A stretch of DNA of 13,853 nucleotides, taken from contig JBAVEL010000041.1 in assembly GCA_049587715.1 (NCBI GenBank), forward strand, positions 1 to 13,853, read 5' to 3'. The stretch comes from JBAVEL01 sp049587715. GTDB lineage: Bacteria; Bacteroidota; Ignavibacteria; UBA10030; UBA6906. A program made the translations under genes and the position numbers. A model generated the notes under the pieces. It made no database searches and was not told the DNA's origin. It saw only the letters and a list, made by a program, of their open reading frames with translations. Shown here one piece after another: positions 4,454 to 11,973 of the stretch; position 1 is the stretch's first letter; each line of letters begins with the position of its first letter.

Positions 4454-4644
4454 CAGGCGCCCGTTTCCTTCGCCTGCGCCTTGATCTCCTGCACCTCTTT
4501 CCGGATCTCCTGGGCCTTGCGCTTCAGATCGTTCATGGACTTCCGCACCCGGGTTCCCGCGGACTTGTTCCCCTTCTCGTAGAACTTGATGAAGTCCTTC
4601 TCGAAGGTCGTGAGCATGTCGCGCAATTCCTGCATCCGACTCAT
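4453..4644 (-). CDS. Histone H1-like (Hc1 family) DNA-binding protein
   Basis: 63 aa. ATG at 4644 with AAAGGAGGT 8 nt upstream, lying inside the end of the preceding gene. The ATG overlaps that gene's stop as ATGA. The sequence carries the Hc1-type pattern: MQELRDML, then FEKDFIKFYEKGNKSAGTRV and RKSMNDLKRKAQEIRKEVQE. Ten Lys, many Arg and acidic residues in heptad spacing give a long amphipathic helix or coiled coil. Proteins of this type are found in Chlamydiae and Bacteroidetes and bind or condense DNA. It has no Lys-rich C-terminal repeat tail as chlamydial Hc1 has, so it is the short form. Translational coupling to a deoxyhypusine-synthase-like gene is notable. Confidence 0.85.
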   Translation of the reverse strand: MSRMQELRDMLTTFEKDFIKFYEKGNKSAGTRVRKSMNDLKRKAQEIRKEVQEIKAQAKETGA

Positions 4645-5798
4645 GTGGTAGCACCTCCTTTGGATTGTGTGGACTGTGTACGATGTGCCTGTGTGCGCGT
4701 TGCGCCCCTTCCGGCGGTCCGGTATGCGCGCCCCAGGGCCCCAAGGAGCGAGTCCCTCCGGTCGTAGAGGCGCCGGAGCCGCCTGGGTTTTCGAAGGGCG
4801 AGGGCATAGGATGTGAGGATGGGAAGGGCGATGGTGGCATCCAGATAGGCCACCACCGTATCGGGAAGACGGTCGGGATCCACTTTCCCCCAGCTCACGG
4901 CTTCCGACGGAGTGGCGCCAGACAGGCCTCCCGTGTCGGGCCTCGCGTCCGTCACCTGGAGGAAATAGTCGTGCCCCTTCTCGTCTATTCCCAGAACCTC
5001 CTGAATCTGCGGCTCCGTCTGGAGGAGGAAGTTCTTGGGGGATCCCCCTCCCAGAATCAGGACCCCGCTTTTCCCCCTCCTTTTCGCACCCAACACGATG
5101 GCGGCGCTCTCGTTCACATCCCGGAGAACGTCGATCCGGGGGGAGTATCCGGCGAGGGCCGCCTCGGCTATGTTCATCCCCAGGGAGCTGTCCCCGGGTG
5201 AGGATGTATAGACGGGCACCCCAAAGCGGTAGGCGGCGGCCAGGAGACTGCTGTGGCGAATGCCCAGAAGCCGCTCCCGTTCGGCCACATAGCGCCCCAG
5301 GCGGTAGTGCAGCTCCGCGGTTCCCATCTCCCGCTGGAACTCCTCCTTCCGGATGAGGGTCCTGAAGAAGCTGTCGGTCTCAAGGAGCACCCTGTAGTCA
5401 AACAGGATGTCGTAGATCCGCACCACCCCCTCCTTCCGGAGGATTCTGTCATCCAGGAATGGGGAACCCCTGTGGAGGGTCTTTCCGATGGAAAAATGGG
5501 TGTCGTGGTAGAGATTGGCTCCCGTGCTGACGATCCAGTCTATGAAACCGGCCCTCATGAGGGGAACAAGGCAGGATCTCCCCAGCCCGGCGGGTGTAAG
5601 GGCCCCCGTGAGACTCACCCCGATTGTGACATCGGGCCTCAGCATCCTCTCCACGAACAGGTGGCAGGCCTCCCGGAGCCGGGCGGCGTTGTAGGACTGG
5701 AAATGCACATCCACAAGGCGCCGGATCCCCAGCTCCCCCCGAATGGGTTCGGGGGCTATGGGGGTGCCTCCGAGGAACCTATTCTTACGGCTCTTCAT
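4641..5798 (-). CDS. Deoxyhypusine-synthase-like enzyme
   Basis: 385 aa. DHS uses NAD and spermidine to move an aminobutyl group to a lysine; bacteria lack eIF5A, and bacterial homologues have other or unknown acceptors, including polyamines. Landmarks are IVSTGANLYHDTH (residues 89-101), the NAD-contacting GGGSPKN (250-256), and SEAVSWGK (298-305) with Lys305 at the place of the covalent-intermediate lysine, Lys329 of human DHS. The ARPD...SGATP stretch before it also matches the active-site wall. The catalytic core thus looks complete. After about residue 340 a basic, Thr/Gln-rich tail (TQAHRTQSTQS) is not part of the family. The ATG at 5798 has no clear Shine-Dalgarno. The gene is coupled to the downstream Hc1-like gene through ATGA. 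Confidence 0.88.
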   Translation of the reverse strand: MKSRKNRFLGGTPIAPEPIRGELGIRRLVDVHFQSYNAARLREACHLFVERMLRPDVTIGVSLTGALTPAGLGRSCLVPLMRAGFIDWIVSTGANLYHDTHFSIGKTLHRGSPFLDDRILRKEGVVRIYDILFDYRVLLETDSFFRTLIRKEEFQREMGTAELHYRLGRYVAERERLLGIRHSSLLAAAYRFGVPVYTSSPGDSSLGMNIAEAALAGYSPRIDVLRDVNESAAIVLGAKRRGKSGVLILGGGSPKNFLLQTEPQIQEVLGIDEKGHDYFLQVTDARPDTGGLSGATPSEAVSWGKVDPDRLPDTVVAYLDATIALPILTSYALALRKPRRLRRLYDRRDSLLGALGRAYRTAGRGATRTQAHRTQSTQSKGGATT

Positions 5799-5842
5799 TC
5801 AGTGCCGACATTAGAAAAAGGACGTAAGACACGATGGCTGGG

Positions 5843-5870
5843 AATATACCACTCGCACTCAGAAAAGCAA
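5843..5870 (-). promoter_or_regulatory. Probable promoter of the DHS-like/Hc1 unit
   Basis: On the minus strand TTGCTT (5870-5865), 16-nt spacer, TATATT (5848-5843). The -10 is strong and the -35 weak. Transcription would start near 5836, giving a leader of about 38 nt. Confidence 0.5.
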
Positions 5871-6057
5871 GCGAAATTTGTATTTTTCCTGCACCTTTTT
5901 TCGCTGTTTCAGCAGGTGGCTCGACTTGCGAGAGAGATCCTGCGATTTCGGATGCAGGAGGGCACATCCTTGCCCCATGCACCCCATGAGGTGCGGGTCT
6001 TCCCTGGCGTTTCCCGGAGTCGGAGTGAGGAAAATCTATCCATTCAGGAGGATTCCA
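5871..6057. other. Central part of the divergent intergenic region
   Basis: About 190 bases between the two divergent promoters. I see no gene. One short stem, TCCTGC (5938-5943) with GCAGGA (5954-5959), has a 10-nt loop. A long minus-strand frame crosses it but also covers the fur start and its promoter and has no family features. Confidence 0.5.
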
Positions 6058-6086
6058 TTGACAGGAGGGGAAGAAATGTCTATCTT
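6058..6086 (+). promoter_or_regulatory. Promoter of the fur-feo operon
   Basis: TTGACA (6058-6063), 17-nt spacer, TATCTT (6081-6086). The start of transcription is predicted near 6093, inside the palindrome at 6088-6100, leaving a leader of about 24 nt. Confidence 0.8.
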
Positions 6087-6100
6087 TATTTAGACTAAAT
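6078..6100. promoter_or_regulatory. Candidate operator over the fur-feo transcription start
   Basis: A perfect 13-bp palindrome, ATTTAG-A-CTAAAT (6088-6100), covers the predicted start. An overlapping inverted repeat, GTCTA-N8-TAGAC (6078-6095), spans the -10 box. A dimer bound here would block RNA polymerase. The sequence is not the classic GATAATGATAAT Fur box, though AT-rich 6-1-6 symmetry is typical for Fur-family sites. Autoregulation by the adjacent gene is inferred. Confidence 0.55.
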
Positions 6101-6116
6101 CCAAACAAGGAGCGTT

Positions 6117-6560
6117 GTGGAAACAGACGCGGCACACTCGATACTCGCCTCCCATCTCAAGTCGGCGGGAAATATGCGTGCCACCCCCAGCCGGTTTGCC
6201 ATCCTGGATGCCGTGCTCGCCACCCAGGGGCACTTCGATGCAGAAGGGCTCTACTACCGGCTTGCCTCATCGGGTGTGAAGGTGTCCCGGGCCACGGTGT
6301 ACAACACTCTGGAACTCCTCCAGGCCTGCGGCCTCGTGTCCAAATACCGATTCACCGGGAGCACATCCCGCTACGAGAAGGCATTCGGCCGTCCCCAGCA
6401 CCAGCACCTTGTGTGTCTCGGATGCGGGGAGATCATAGAGTTCGTGAACGAGCGCCTGGAGAGAATCCAGAAAGAGGTGTGCGCCGCATACGATTTCGAG
6501 GCGGGAAGCGCAACACTCCAGATATTCGGCTCCTGCTCCCGCTGCCGGAAGAGAGGATAA
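6117..6560 (+). CDS. fur: Fur-family metal-dependent repressor
   Basis: 147 aa. GTG start at 6117 after AAGGAG with a 4-nt gap. The N-terminal winged helix has MRATPSRFAIL (20-30), HFDAEGLYYRL (39-49) and the recognition helix SRATVYNTLELL (57-68). The C-terminal dimerisation and metal domain has HQHLVCLGCGEIIEF (95-109) with His95, His97 and Glu108, and two structural zinc pairs, Cys100/Cys103 and Cys140/Cys143. With metal bound, such repressors block iron, zinc, manganese or peroxide genes. The ferrous-iron transporter genes directly downstream point to iron; PerR, which shares these features, cannot be excluded from sequence alone. feoA starts 3 nt after the stop, so regulator and transporter share one transcript and probably one operator. 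Confidence 0.88.
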   Translation: METDAAHSILASHLKSAGNMRATPSRFAILDAVLATQGHFDAEGLYYRLASSGVKVSRATVYNTLELLQACGLVSKYRFTGSTSRYEKAFGRPQHQHLVCLGCGEIIEFVNERLERIQKEVCAAYDFEAGSATLQIFGSCSRCRKRG

Positions 6561-6563
6561 CCC

Positions 6564-6812
6564 GTGGAACCAGACCTGACCTTCAGACTCGCCGGGGCCC
6601 CCCTGGGGCTTCCCCTCCGGATCCGGCGGCTTCGCTCAGCGGGCCCCCTCCGGCTCCGCCTCCGGGAACTGGGCTTCCGGGAAGGGGGTCTTGTGAGGTG
6701 CGTCCTCAGGACCGAGCGGAGCATCGTGTGCGAAGTGGGTCATTCCCGGTACGGAATGAACAGGGAAGCCGCATGGGACATAGAGGTATCCCACGCACCG
6801 GGGAGACCCTGA
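6564..6812 (+). CDS. feoA: FeoA, SH3-like ferrous-iron transport accessory protein
   Basis: 82 aa. GTG start at 6564, 3 nt after the fur stop; GAGAGGA lies before it inside the end of fur. The core LRLRELGFREGGLVRC (about 31-46) matches the FeoA L-x-x-LGF-x-x-G motif, followed by the strands SIVCEVGHSRYGMNREAA. FeoA is a small SH3-like cytosolic protein needed for FeoB function. It ends 4 nt before feoB. The N-terminal 20 residues are Leu/Arg-rich but otherwise normal for the family. Confidence 0.85.
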   Translation: MEPDLTFRLAGAPLGLPLRIRRLRSAGPLRLRLRELGFREGGLVRCVLRTERSIVCEVGHSRYGMNREAAWDIEVSHAPGRP

Positions 6813-6816
6813 GGAT

Positions 6817-8763
6817 ATGACCCGCGTACACGAAGCGGAACCCTCCCCCGGCCCCGGAAGGCGCCCTCCGGGAAAGGCGGCGCTGGGGAGGGCCGTGCTC
6901 CTCGGGAACCCCAACTCGGGGAAGACCACGCTCTTCAATGCCCTCACGGGGCTCCGCCAGCGGATAGGCAACTACCCGGGAGTGACGGTGGAGAGAAAGA
7001 CGGGCACGATCCTCTACCCCGACGGGGGGGAGATCGAGCTCCTGGACCTTCCCGGAACCTACAGTCTGAGGCCGGGCTCCCCCGAAGAGGAGATTGCGGT
7101 GGGAGTCCTCTCGGGGCGGAAAGGGGAATCCCCCGATGTGGTCGTGTGCGTTGTGGATGCCTCGAACCTGGAGCGCCATCTCTACCTTGTCCGCCAGCTC
7201 CTCGAGAGTCCCCGTCCGGTGGTGGTGGCACTCAACATGATGGACGCTGCCGAGTCAGCGGGGAGGGCCCCGGATGCCTCCCTTCTGGGGAAGCTGCTCG
7301 GTGTGCCCGTTGTGCCCATGGCGGCGAGCCGCGGGCGGGGGATTGAGGAGCTGAAGGAGGCGATCCGCCATGCCTTCGGACTCCAGAGGTCTCCCCTTCC
7401 CCTCGAACTCCCCCCCGAAGCCGAGCGGGAGGTGGAAGCCCGCTACGACTGGATCCGTAATGTCTGCGCCCAGGCGGTCGGGCGCCCGGGCCCGGGGCGG
7501 TCCAGATGGTCCGACAGGGCGGACTTCATCCTCACCCACAGGGTCTGGGGTGCGGTGGTGTTTCTGGCGGTCATGGGACTCATGTTCCAGTCCATCTTCA
7601 CCTGGGCCGTCCATCCGATGGAGGCCGTCCGCTGGTTCTTCGACATGCTGGGGCGTCAGGTGACGGCGATCCTCCCTCCGGGAGACCTGCGGAGTCTCAT
7701 CGTGGACGGGGGGCTGGGCGGCGTGGCAGCCGTGGTGACCTTTCTCCCGCAGATCATGTTTCTCTTTCTCTTCCTGGCTCTTCTGGAGGATTCAGGGTAC
7801 ATGGCCAGGGCGGCCCTCATGATGGAACGCATCATGGGGAGGGTGGGCCTTCACGGCAGGTCGTTCATCCCCCTGTTGAGTTCTTTTGCCTGCGCCATAC
7901 CCGGCATCATGGCCGCGCGCACCATCGCAAACAGCCGGGACCGGCTGGTGACCATGCTGGTGGCCCCCCTTGTGACATGCAGCGCCCGGCTGCCCGTGTT
8001 CACGCTGCTCGTGGCCGCATTCATTCCCGATACCCGTCTTGCGGGGTTTCTCTCCGTTCCCGCCCTCACCATGATGGCTCTCTATGCAGCGGGCCTGGTG
8101 GCGGCCCTCACGACGGCCCTGCTCTTCAAGAAGACGCTCTTCCGGAGCCGGGCGCCGGCCTTCATCATAGAGCTTCCCCCCTTCCGGAGGCCCGCACTCA
8201 GGTCCGTCCTGCTCCAGATGTGGGAAAGGGCCCTCCTTTTTCTCAAGGGGGCAGGGACCGTGATCCTGGGTGTCTCCATCCTGCTCTGGTTCCTTTCCGC
8301 ATATCCAAGGAAAGAGGGGGCGAGTCCCGCAGAACAGTTGAGGGGAAGCTACGCGGGCATGGCGGGATCGGTCATCGAGCCCGCCATCAGTCCCCTGGGT
8401 TTCGACTGGAAGATCGGGGTGGGACTCGTGACCTCACTGCTCCAGAGGGAGATATTCGTGAGCACCATGGGCACCATCTACAATGTCCAGGACGGAGACG
8501 ACACAAGGGTCTCGCTCGAGGAGAAGATGCGGAGAGACACCGATCCCCGGACGGGAAAGCCCGTGTTCACGCTTCTCACGGCCATCTGCCTCATGGTCTA
8601 TTACGTCCTGGCCATGCAGTGCATGTCCACCCTGGCCGTTCTCCGGAGGGAGACGGGAGGATGGAAATGGCCCGCCTTCCAGTTCGCCTACATGTCGGGG
8701 CTGGCCTACGGGGTCACGTTCCTGGTCTACCGTGCGGGGTTGATGCTGGGGCTGGGGGCTTAG
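6817..8763 (+). CDS. feoB: FeoB, GTP-dependent ferrous-iron transporter
   Basis: 648 aa. The N-terminal G domain has G1 GNPNSGKTT (30-38), the switch Thr near 57 (GNYPGVTVERK), G3 DLPG (77-80), G4 NMMD (140-143) and G5 around SRG (171-173). A helical linker runs to about 235, then the membrane part begins at HRVWGAVVFLAVMGL. Gate motifs are intact: CAIPG (359-363), CSARLP (388-393), LLQREIF (541-547) and QCMSTLAVL (601-609). It brings Fe2+ across the inner membrane. The first 20 residues are a Pro/Gly-rich extension. At 648 aa it is shorter than the E. coli protein but normal for bacterial FeoB. Its TAG stop touches the GTG of the next ORF. Confidence 0.96.
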   Translation: MTRVHEAEPSPGPGRRPPGKAALGRAVLLGNPNSGKTTLFNALTGLRQRIGNYPGVTVERKTGTILYPDGGEIELLDLPGTYSLRPGSPEEEIAVGVLSGRKGESPDVVVCVVDASNLERHLYLVRQLLESPRPVVVALNMMDAAESAGRAPDASLLGKLLGVPVVPMAASRGRGIEELKEAIRHAFGLQRSPLPLELPPEAEREVEARYDWIRNVCAQAVGRPGPGRSRWSDRADFILTHRVWGAVVFLAVMGLMFQSIFTWAVHPMEAVRWFFDMLGRQVTAILPPGDLRSLIVDGGLGGVAAVVTFLPQIMFLFLFLALLEDSGYMARAALMMERIMGRVGLHGRSFIPLLSSFACAIPGIMAARTIANSRDRLVTMLVAPLVTCSARLPVFTLLVAAFIPDTRLAGFLSVPALTMMALYAAGLVAALTTALLFKKTLFRSRAPAFIIELPPFRRPALRSVLLQMWERALLFLKGAGTVILGVSILLWFLSAYPRKEGASPAEQLRGSYAGMAGSVIEPAISPLGFDWKIGVGLVTSLLQREIFVSTMGTIYNVQDGDDTRVSLEEKMRRDTDPRTGKPVFTLLTAICLMVYYVLAMQCMSTLAVLRRETGGWKWPAFQFAYMSGLAYGVTFLVYRAGLMLGLGA

Positions 8764-8997
8764 GTGGACTGGCAAGAGGGGGCATCCTTGGCGATTGTGG
8801 CGCTCTCGGGAGTCCTTCTCCTCGGGGGAGCCATCCGCAGGCGGGGGCGCACCCCGCCGGGCTGCGGAACATGTCGCCTCGCATCAGGGGGGGGAGGCGC
8901 CGCGAGAGCCCCGGGGTGCGGACTCCGGGCAGGGTTCGTGTTGCAAATCGCCCCTGAAAGGGCTACTTTCCCAGACACACGAGAGGGGATCCCCGCC
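8764..8997 (+). CDS. FeoB-associated Cys-rich membrane protein (no stop of its own)
   Basis: A GTG at 8764 directly follows the feoB stop. The reading gives M-DWQEGASL, one membrane helix (about residues 8-24, AIVALSGVLLLGGAI), a stop-transfer RRRGR, then CGTC and a Gly-rich stretch with another Cys. One helix followed by a Cys pair, directly after feoB, matches the small FeoB-associated Cys-rich membrane proteins, thought to help Feo function. No in-frame stop occurs before 8998, so the frame runs on into the next gene and ends at 9315. Either the two are fused, or an indel in the G8 run at 8887-8894 hides the true end: with one more G the frame would stop at 8957. Confidence 0.55.
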
Positions 8998-9315
8998 ATG
9001 GAGACGAAGCCGGCCGCCACGGAACAGCAGGTGTACGACGCACTCAGGGAGTGCTACGATCCCGAGATCCCCGTCAACCTGGTGGACCTGGGGCTGATTT
9101 ACGAGGTGCGGGTGGTGGAGGACTGGGTGGGGGTGAAGATGACGCTCACCTCCCCGGGGTGCGGCATGAGCGGCATGATATCCCAGGCCGTGCGGAACCG
9201 GGTTCTCAGGGTTCCGGGCGTGCGGGATGCCGATGTTCAGATCGTGTGGGAGCCCGCATGGTCACCCGCCCTGATATCCGAGTCGGCCAGGCGGAAGCTG
9301 GGAATCCCCGACTGA
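8998..9315 (+). CDS. MIP18/DUF59 (SufT-like) Fe-S cluster assembly protein
   Basis: 105 aa from the ATG at 8998, which follows GAGAGGGGA with a 9-nt gap. The family pattern is clear: YDPEIPVNLVDLGLIYEV (residues 19-36), the strand VGVKMTLTSPGC (about 44-55) with the conserved Cys, MISQAVRNRVL, then the closing VWEPAWSPALISE and RRKLG. Stand-alone DUF59 proteins act late in Fe-S cluster maturation or delivery, and a related form (PaaD) occurs in a multicomponent oxygenase system. Placement at the end of the fur-feo operon links iron entry with Fe-S assembly. The upstream ORF enters in the same frame without a stop, so a fusion protein of 183 aa is possible. Confidence 0.87.
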   Translation: METKPAATEQQVYDALRECYDPEIPVNLVDLGLIYEVRVVEDWVGVKMTLTSPGCGMSGMISQAVRNRVLRVPGVRDADVQIVWEPAWSPALISESARRKLGIPD

Positions 9316-9342
9316 GGGATCCCGGGAGGCACTCCCCCTCAG
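9312..9342. terminator. Inverted repeat spanning the stop codons of two convergent genes
   Basis: CTGAGGG (9312-9318) and CCCTCAG (9336-9342) pair perfectly and hold both stop codons. A smaller GGGAG/CTCCC stem (9324-9328 and 9332-9336) overlaps it. No T-run follows on either strand, so it is at best a weak or factor-dependent terminator. Confidence 0.35.
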
Positions 9343-10439
9343 AGATGAAACCGGAACTGCAGGATGTCCCCTTCCTCCACCACGTAGTCCCGCCCCTCCA
9401 CCCGGAGGAGGCCTCTCTCTTTCAGCTCGTGCTCTGAACCCCACTGGCGGAGGTCGCTCCAGCGCATCACCTCCGCCCGTATGAAGCCCTTCTCGAAATC
9501 GGTGTGCACGCGCCCTGCCGCCTGAGGGGCTCTGGTTCCCCGCTCCACGGTCCAGGCCCGCACCTCCTTCCCCCCCACCACGGTAAAGAAGGTCACGAGC
9601 CGGAGCAGGTCGTAGCATTCCCGTATCACCTGTCCCAGGCCCGACTCGGGAAGCCCCAGCTCGCGGAGGAAGCTCTCCCGCTCCCCGGCGGGAAGCTCGG
9701 AGATCTCGGCCTCGATCCCCGCACACAGGACAGCCACCCGCGCCCCCGACCGCCGGGCTAGGGAACGGACGGCCGCGATGAGATCGCTTTCCCCTCCCGA
9801 TGAGGCCTCCCCCACGTTACACACATAAAGCACGGGCTTGAGACTCAGGAGGTGGAGGTCCCTCACCCAGTGGGACTCCTTTTCGGACATCCGCCCCAGA
9901 GAGAGTGCGGGACGGCCCTCCCTCAGGCAGTCCCGGAGGCGAATCAGCAGGGCCGCCTCCTCACGGGGCTCATGATCTCCGCCCTTTGCCCTCTTCTCGG
10001 CCTCCGCAAGACGCCTTTCTGCGGTCTCCAGGTCTTTCAGGAGAAGCTCGGTCTCCACGATGGAGATGTCCCGCACGGGATCCAGATCCCCCGCCACATG
10101 GGCCACGTCGGGGTGCCGGAAGCAACGCACCACGTGCAGAACGGCATCCACCTCCCGTATGTGCGCCAGGAACCGGTTCCCCAGGCCCTCCCCCCGGGAT
10201 GCGCCCGCCACCAGCCCCGCAATGTCCCGGAACTCCATGGAGGTGGGAACGGTCCTCTCGGGCCTGTAGAGTCCGGTCAGAAGATCCAGCCGGGGGTCGG
10301 GCACAGGGACCACCCCGATATTGGGCTCGATGGTGCAGAAGGGATAGTTGGCCACGGCGGCTCCCGCCGCGGAGAGGGCATTCAGGAGTGTGGACTTCCC
10401 CACATTGGGAAGGCCGATGATGCCGCAGGAGAGCCCCAT
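9339..10439 (-). CDS. ychF: YchF/OLA1-type ribosome-associated ATPase
   Basis: 366 aa, the usual YchF length. Walker A GLPNVGKST (9-17), switch II DIAGLVAGASRGEGLGNRFL (72-91), and NVGE (208-211) in place of NKxD, the change that makes YchF prefer ATP over GTP. A helical insert lies at about 125-195. CAGIEAEISEL (239-249) matches the family's C-x-x-IEAE-(L/I) block. The C-terminal TGS domain (about 280-366) includes FFTVVGGKEVRAWTV and VHTDFEKGFIRAEV. YchF binds ribosomes and acts in stress and translation control. The ATG at 10439 has only GGGGGT upstream. It lies 29 nt after the TPR lipoprotein gene, probably on the same transcript, and converges with the feo operon. Confidence 0.95.
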   Translation of the reverse strand: MGLSCGIIGLPNVGKSTLLNALSAAGAAVANYPFCTIEPNIGVVPVPDPRLDLLTGLYRPERTVPTSMEFRDIAGLVAGASRGEGLGNRFLAHIREVDAVLHVVRCFRHPDVAHVAGDLDPVRDISIVETELLLKDLETAERRLAEAEKRAKGGDHEPREEAALLIRLRDCLREGRPALSLGRMSEKESHWVRDLHLLSLKPVLYVCNVGEASSGGESDLIAAVRSLARRSGARVAVLCAGIEAEISELPAGERESFLRELGLPESGLGQVIRECYDLLRLVTFFTVVGGKEVRAWTVERGTRAPQAAGRVHTDFEKGFIRAEVMRWSDLRQWGSEHELKERGLLRVEGRDYVVEEGDILQFRFHL

Positions 10440-10468
10440 ACCCCCGGCTCAGAGGGGTCCGGAAGGGT

Positions 10469-11899
10469 TCATGAAGGCGGGACGGTAACCCGGGCAAGGA
10501 GGGCGCGGAGCTCCAATGCGTTGGCGAAGTCGCCGTCGGCGTTCCTCCAAAGCTCCTTCAGACGGGCACCGATCTCATGGGTCATCCGCCCCTCCCCTTG
10601 CGCGGCATACACCTTGACAAGAAGGAAGAGCACGGAGGGCCCCTGGGGATTGATCCGGAGGGCCTCCTCGCAGGCACCCAGGGCTTCCTCGAGCTGTCCC
10701 TGCCGGTAATGGATATCCGCCAGTATGCGGAAGACCGAGGGCCGGCTGATGGGGACGGCGAACTCCAGGGCCCGGGAGCATTCCCCACGCGCCTCTTCGT
10801 ACCGGCCTTCCTCCAGGAGGAGCATGGCGCGGGCGGTGTGGAATCCCTGCATGATCTGGGTCCCCTTCAGCCTGCGCCTCTCGAGCTCCGCATCAAGGGA
10901 ATCGGCCACCGCATGGGCCTCTTCAAAACGACCCATCCGGGCAAGGGCCTGGATGAGACCGAAATGGGCAGTCAGGTTCGTGGAGTCCAAGACAAGTGCC
11001 TCCCGGTAGGCCCGTTCCGCGTCGGGGAACGCGTGCCGCATCATGTGGAGCCCGGCCACAAACCCGGCGTGCTGGGCCTCCCCCACGGGGCCCGAGGCAA
11101 GGATGTCCGTGGCCTGGCGGTGCCTCCGCTCCGCGTCCTTCAGGCGGCCCAGCCAGGAATAGATGGTCCCGATCTGGCCGAGGGAATACCAGTAGTCGGG
11201 CTTCAGCTCCAGGGAGCGCTCGTATTGATCCAGGGCCTCCTCGTAGCGCCCCACCCTTATGAGGAGGTCCGCGTAGCTGGCCCGGGGGTCGGCCGCATCC
11301 GGCGCCATCTCGATGTAGCGCTCCATCTGCCGGATCGCCTTCTCCTGTTCGTTGATGGAGGAGTAGGCATACCCCAGAAGCATCACCGCAGGGGCAAAGG
11401 AGGGATCGGTCTCGAGGGCGCGGCGGTACTCCCGGATCGCCTCGTCCGGCTTCTGGCGCAGCTCCAGCAGGTGTCCCTTGAACATGCGGGCTTCCACCTC
11501 ATCCGGATATTCCGCAAGCAGGGTATCGGCTGCGGCTTCGGCGCCCGCGGCATCATAGAAGACCCGGTTGTACCACATCCGGATGAAGAGCTGTTCGCGG
11601 CGGGTGGCCGGAGCGGAGAGATCCAGGGCACGGCGGATATCCCGCTGGGCGCGCAGGTTGTCTTCCACGTGGTAGCTCAGAACCCCGAGGCGCAGCCACC
11701 CCATGGCAAAGAGGGAATCCCCCCCCAGCGCGCGCTCAAAGGCGGTGCGCGCCTCTCCATAATAGAAGTTCTGAAAGAGATGCACCCCCTCCTCGTAGGC
11801 CCGGAGCGCCTCGGGGGAGGATGTGGAAAGCCGGGCCGGTCCGTCGCATCCGGCGAACAGCACCGTCAGGAAGAGAGTGAGCAGGCAGATTCTTTTCAT
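10469..11899 (-). CDS. Tetratricopeptide-repeat lipoprotein
   Basis: 476 aa. A lipoprotein signal peptide is visible: MKRIC, a hydrophobic stretch LLTLFLTVLFAG and lipobox Cys18 (LFAGC). From about residue 30 to 460 there are roughly ten TPR-like helix pairs, for example EGVHLFQNFYYGEARTAFERAL (37-58), PDEAIREYRRALETDP (151-166), YEEALDQYERSLELKPD (219-235) and RQGQLEEALGACEEALRINP. The Asp after the lipid Cys (CDG) would keep it in the inner membrane by the enterobacterial rule, which may not hold here. TPR arrays bind proteins; no catalytic domain is present. Similar arrays follow Ser/Thr kinase domains in some environmental bacteria, so it could be a stand-alone form. There is no clear Shine-Dalgarno. 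Partner and substrate are unknown. Confidence 0.85.
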   Translation of the reverse strand: MKRICLLTLFLTVLFAGCDGPARLSTSSPEALRAYEEGVHLFQNFYYGEARTAFERALGGDSLFAMGWLRLGVLSYHVEDNLRAQRDIRRALDLSAPATRREQLFIRMWYNRVFYDAAGAEAAADTLLAEYPDEVEARMFKGHLLELRQKPDEAIREYRRALETDPSFAPAVMLLGYAYSSINEQEKAIRQMERYIEMAPDAADPRASYADLLIRVGRYEEALDQYERSLELKPDYWYSLGQIGTIYSWLGRLKDAERRHRQATDILASGPVGEAQHAGFVAGLHMMRHAFPDAERAYREALVLDSTNLTAHFGLIQALARMGRFEEAHAVADSLDAELERRRLKGTQIMQGFHTARAMLLLEEGRYEEARGECSRALEFAVPISRPSVFRILADIHYRQGQLEEALGACEEALRINPQGPSVLFLLVKVYAAQGEGRMTHEIGARLKELWRNADGDFANALELRALLARVTVPPS

Positions 11900-11973
11900 G
11901 TGTGCGCATCCCGGGTCATTCCCGCCTCTCCCGTATACGGAGGAGGGATGCCGGCGTTGCAGGGGGACCTCCC

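Noticed and set aside
5785..6135. Minus-strand ORF of 116 codons between the DHS-like gene and fur
   Set aside because: It overlaps the fur start, the fur promoter and the DHS-like start, and has no recognisable features.
7506..8957. Long plus-strand ORF of 483 codons in another frame of feoB
   Set aside because: A GC-rich shadow frame; feoB explains the region with all its motifs in place.
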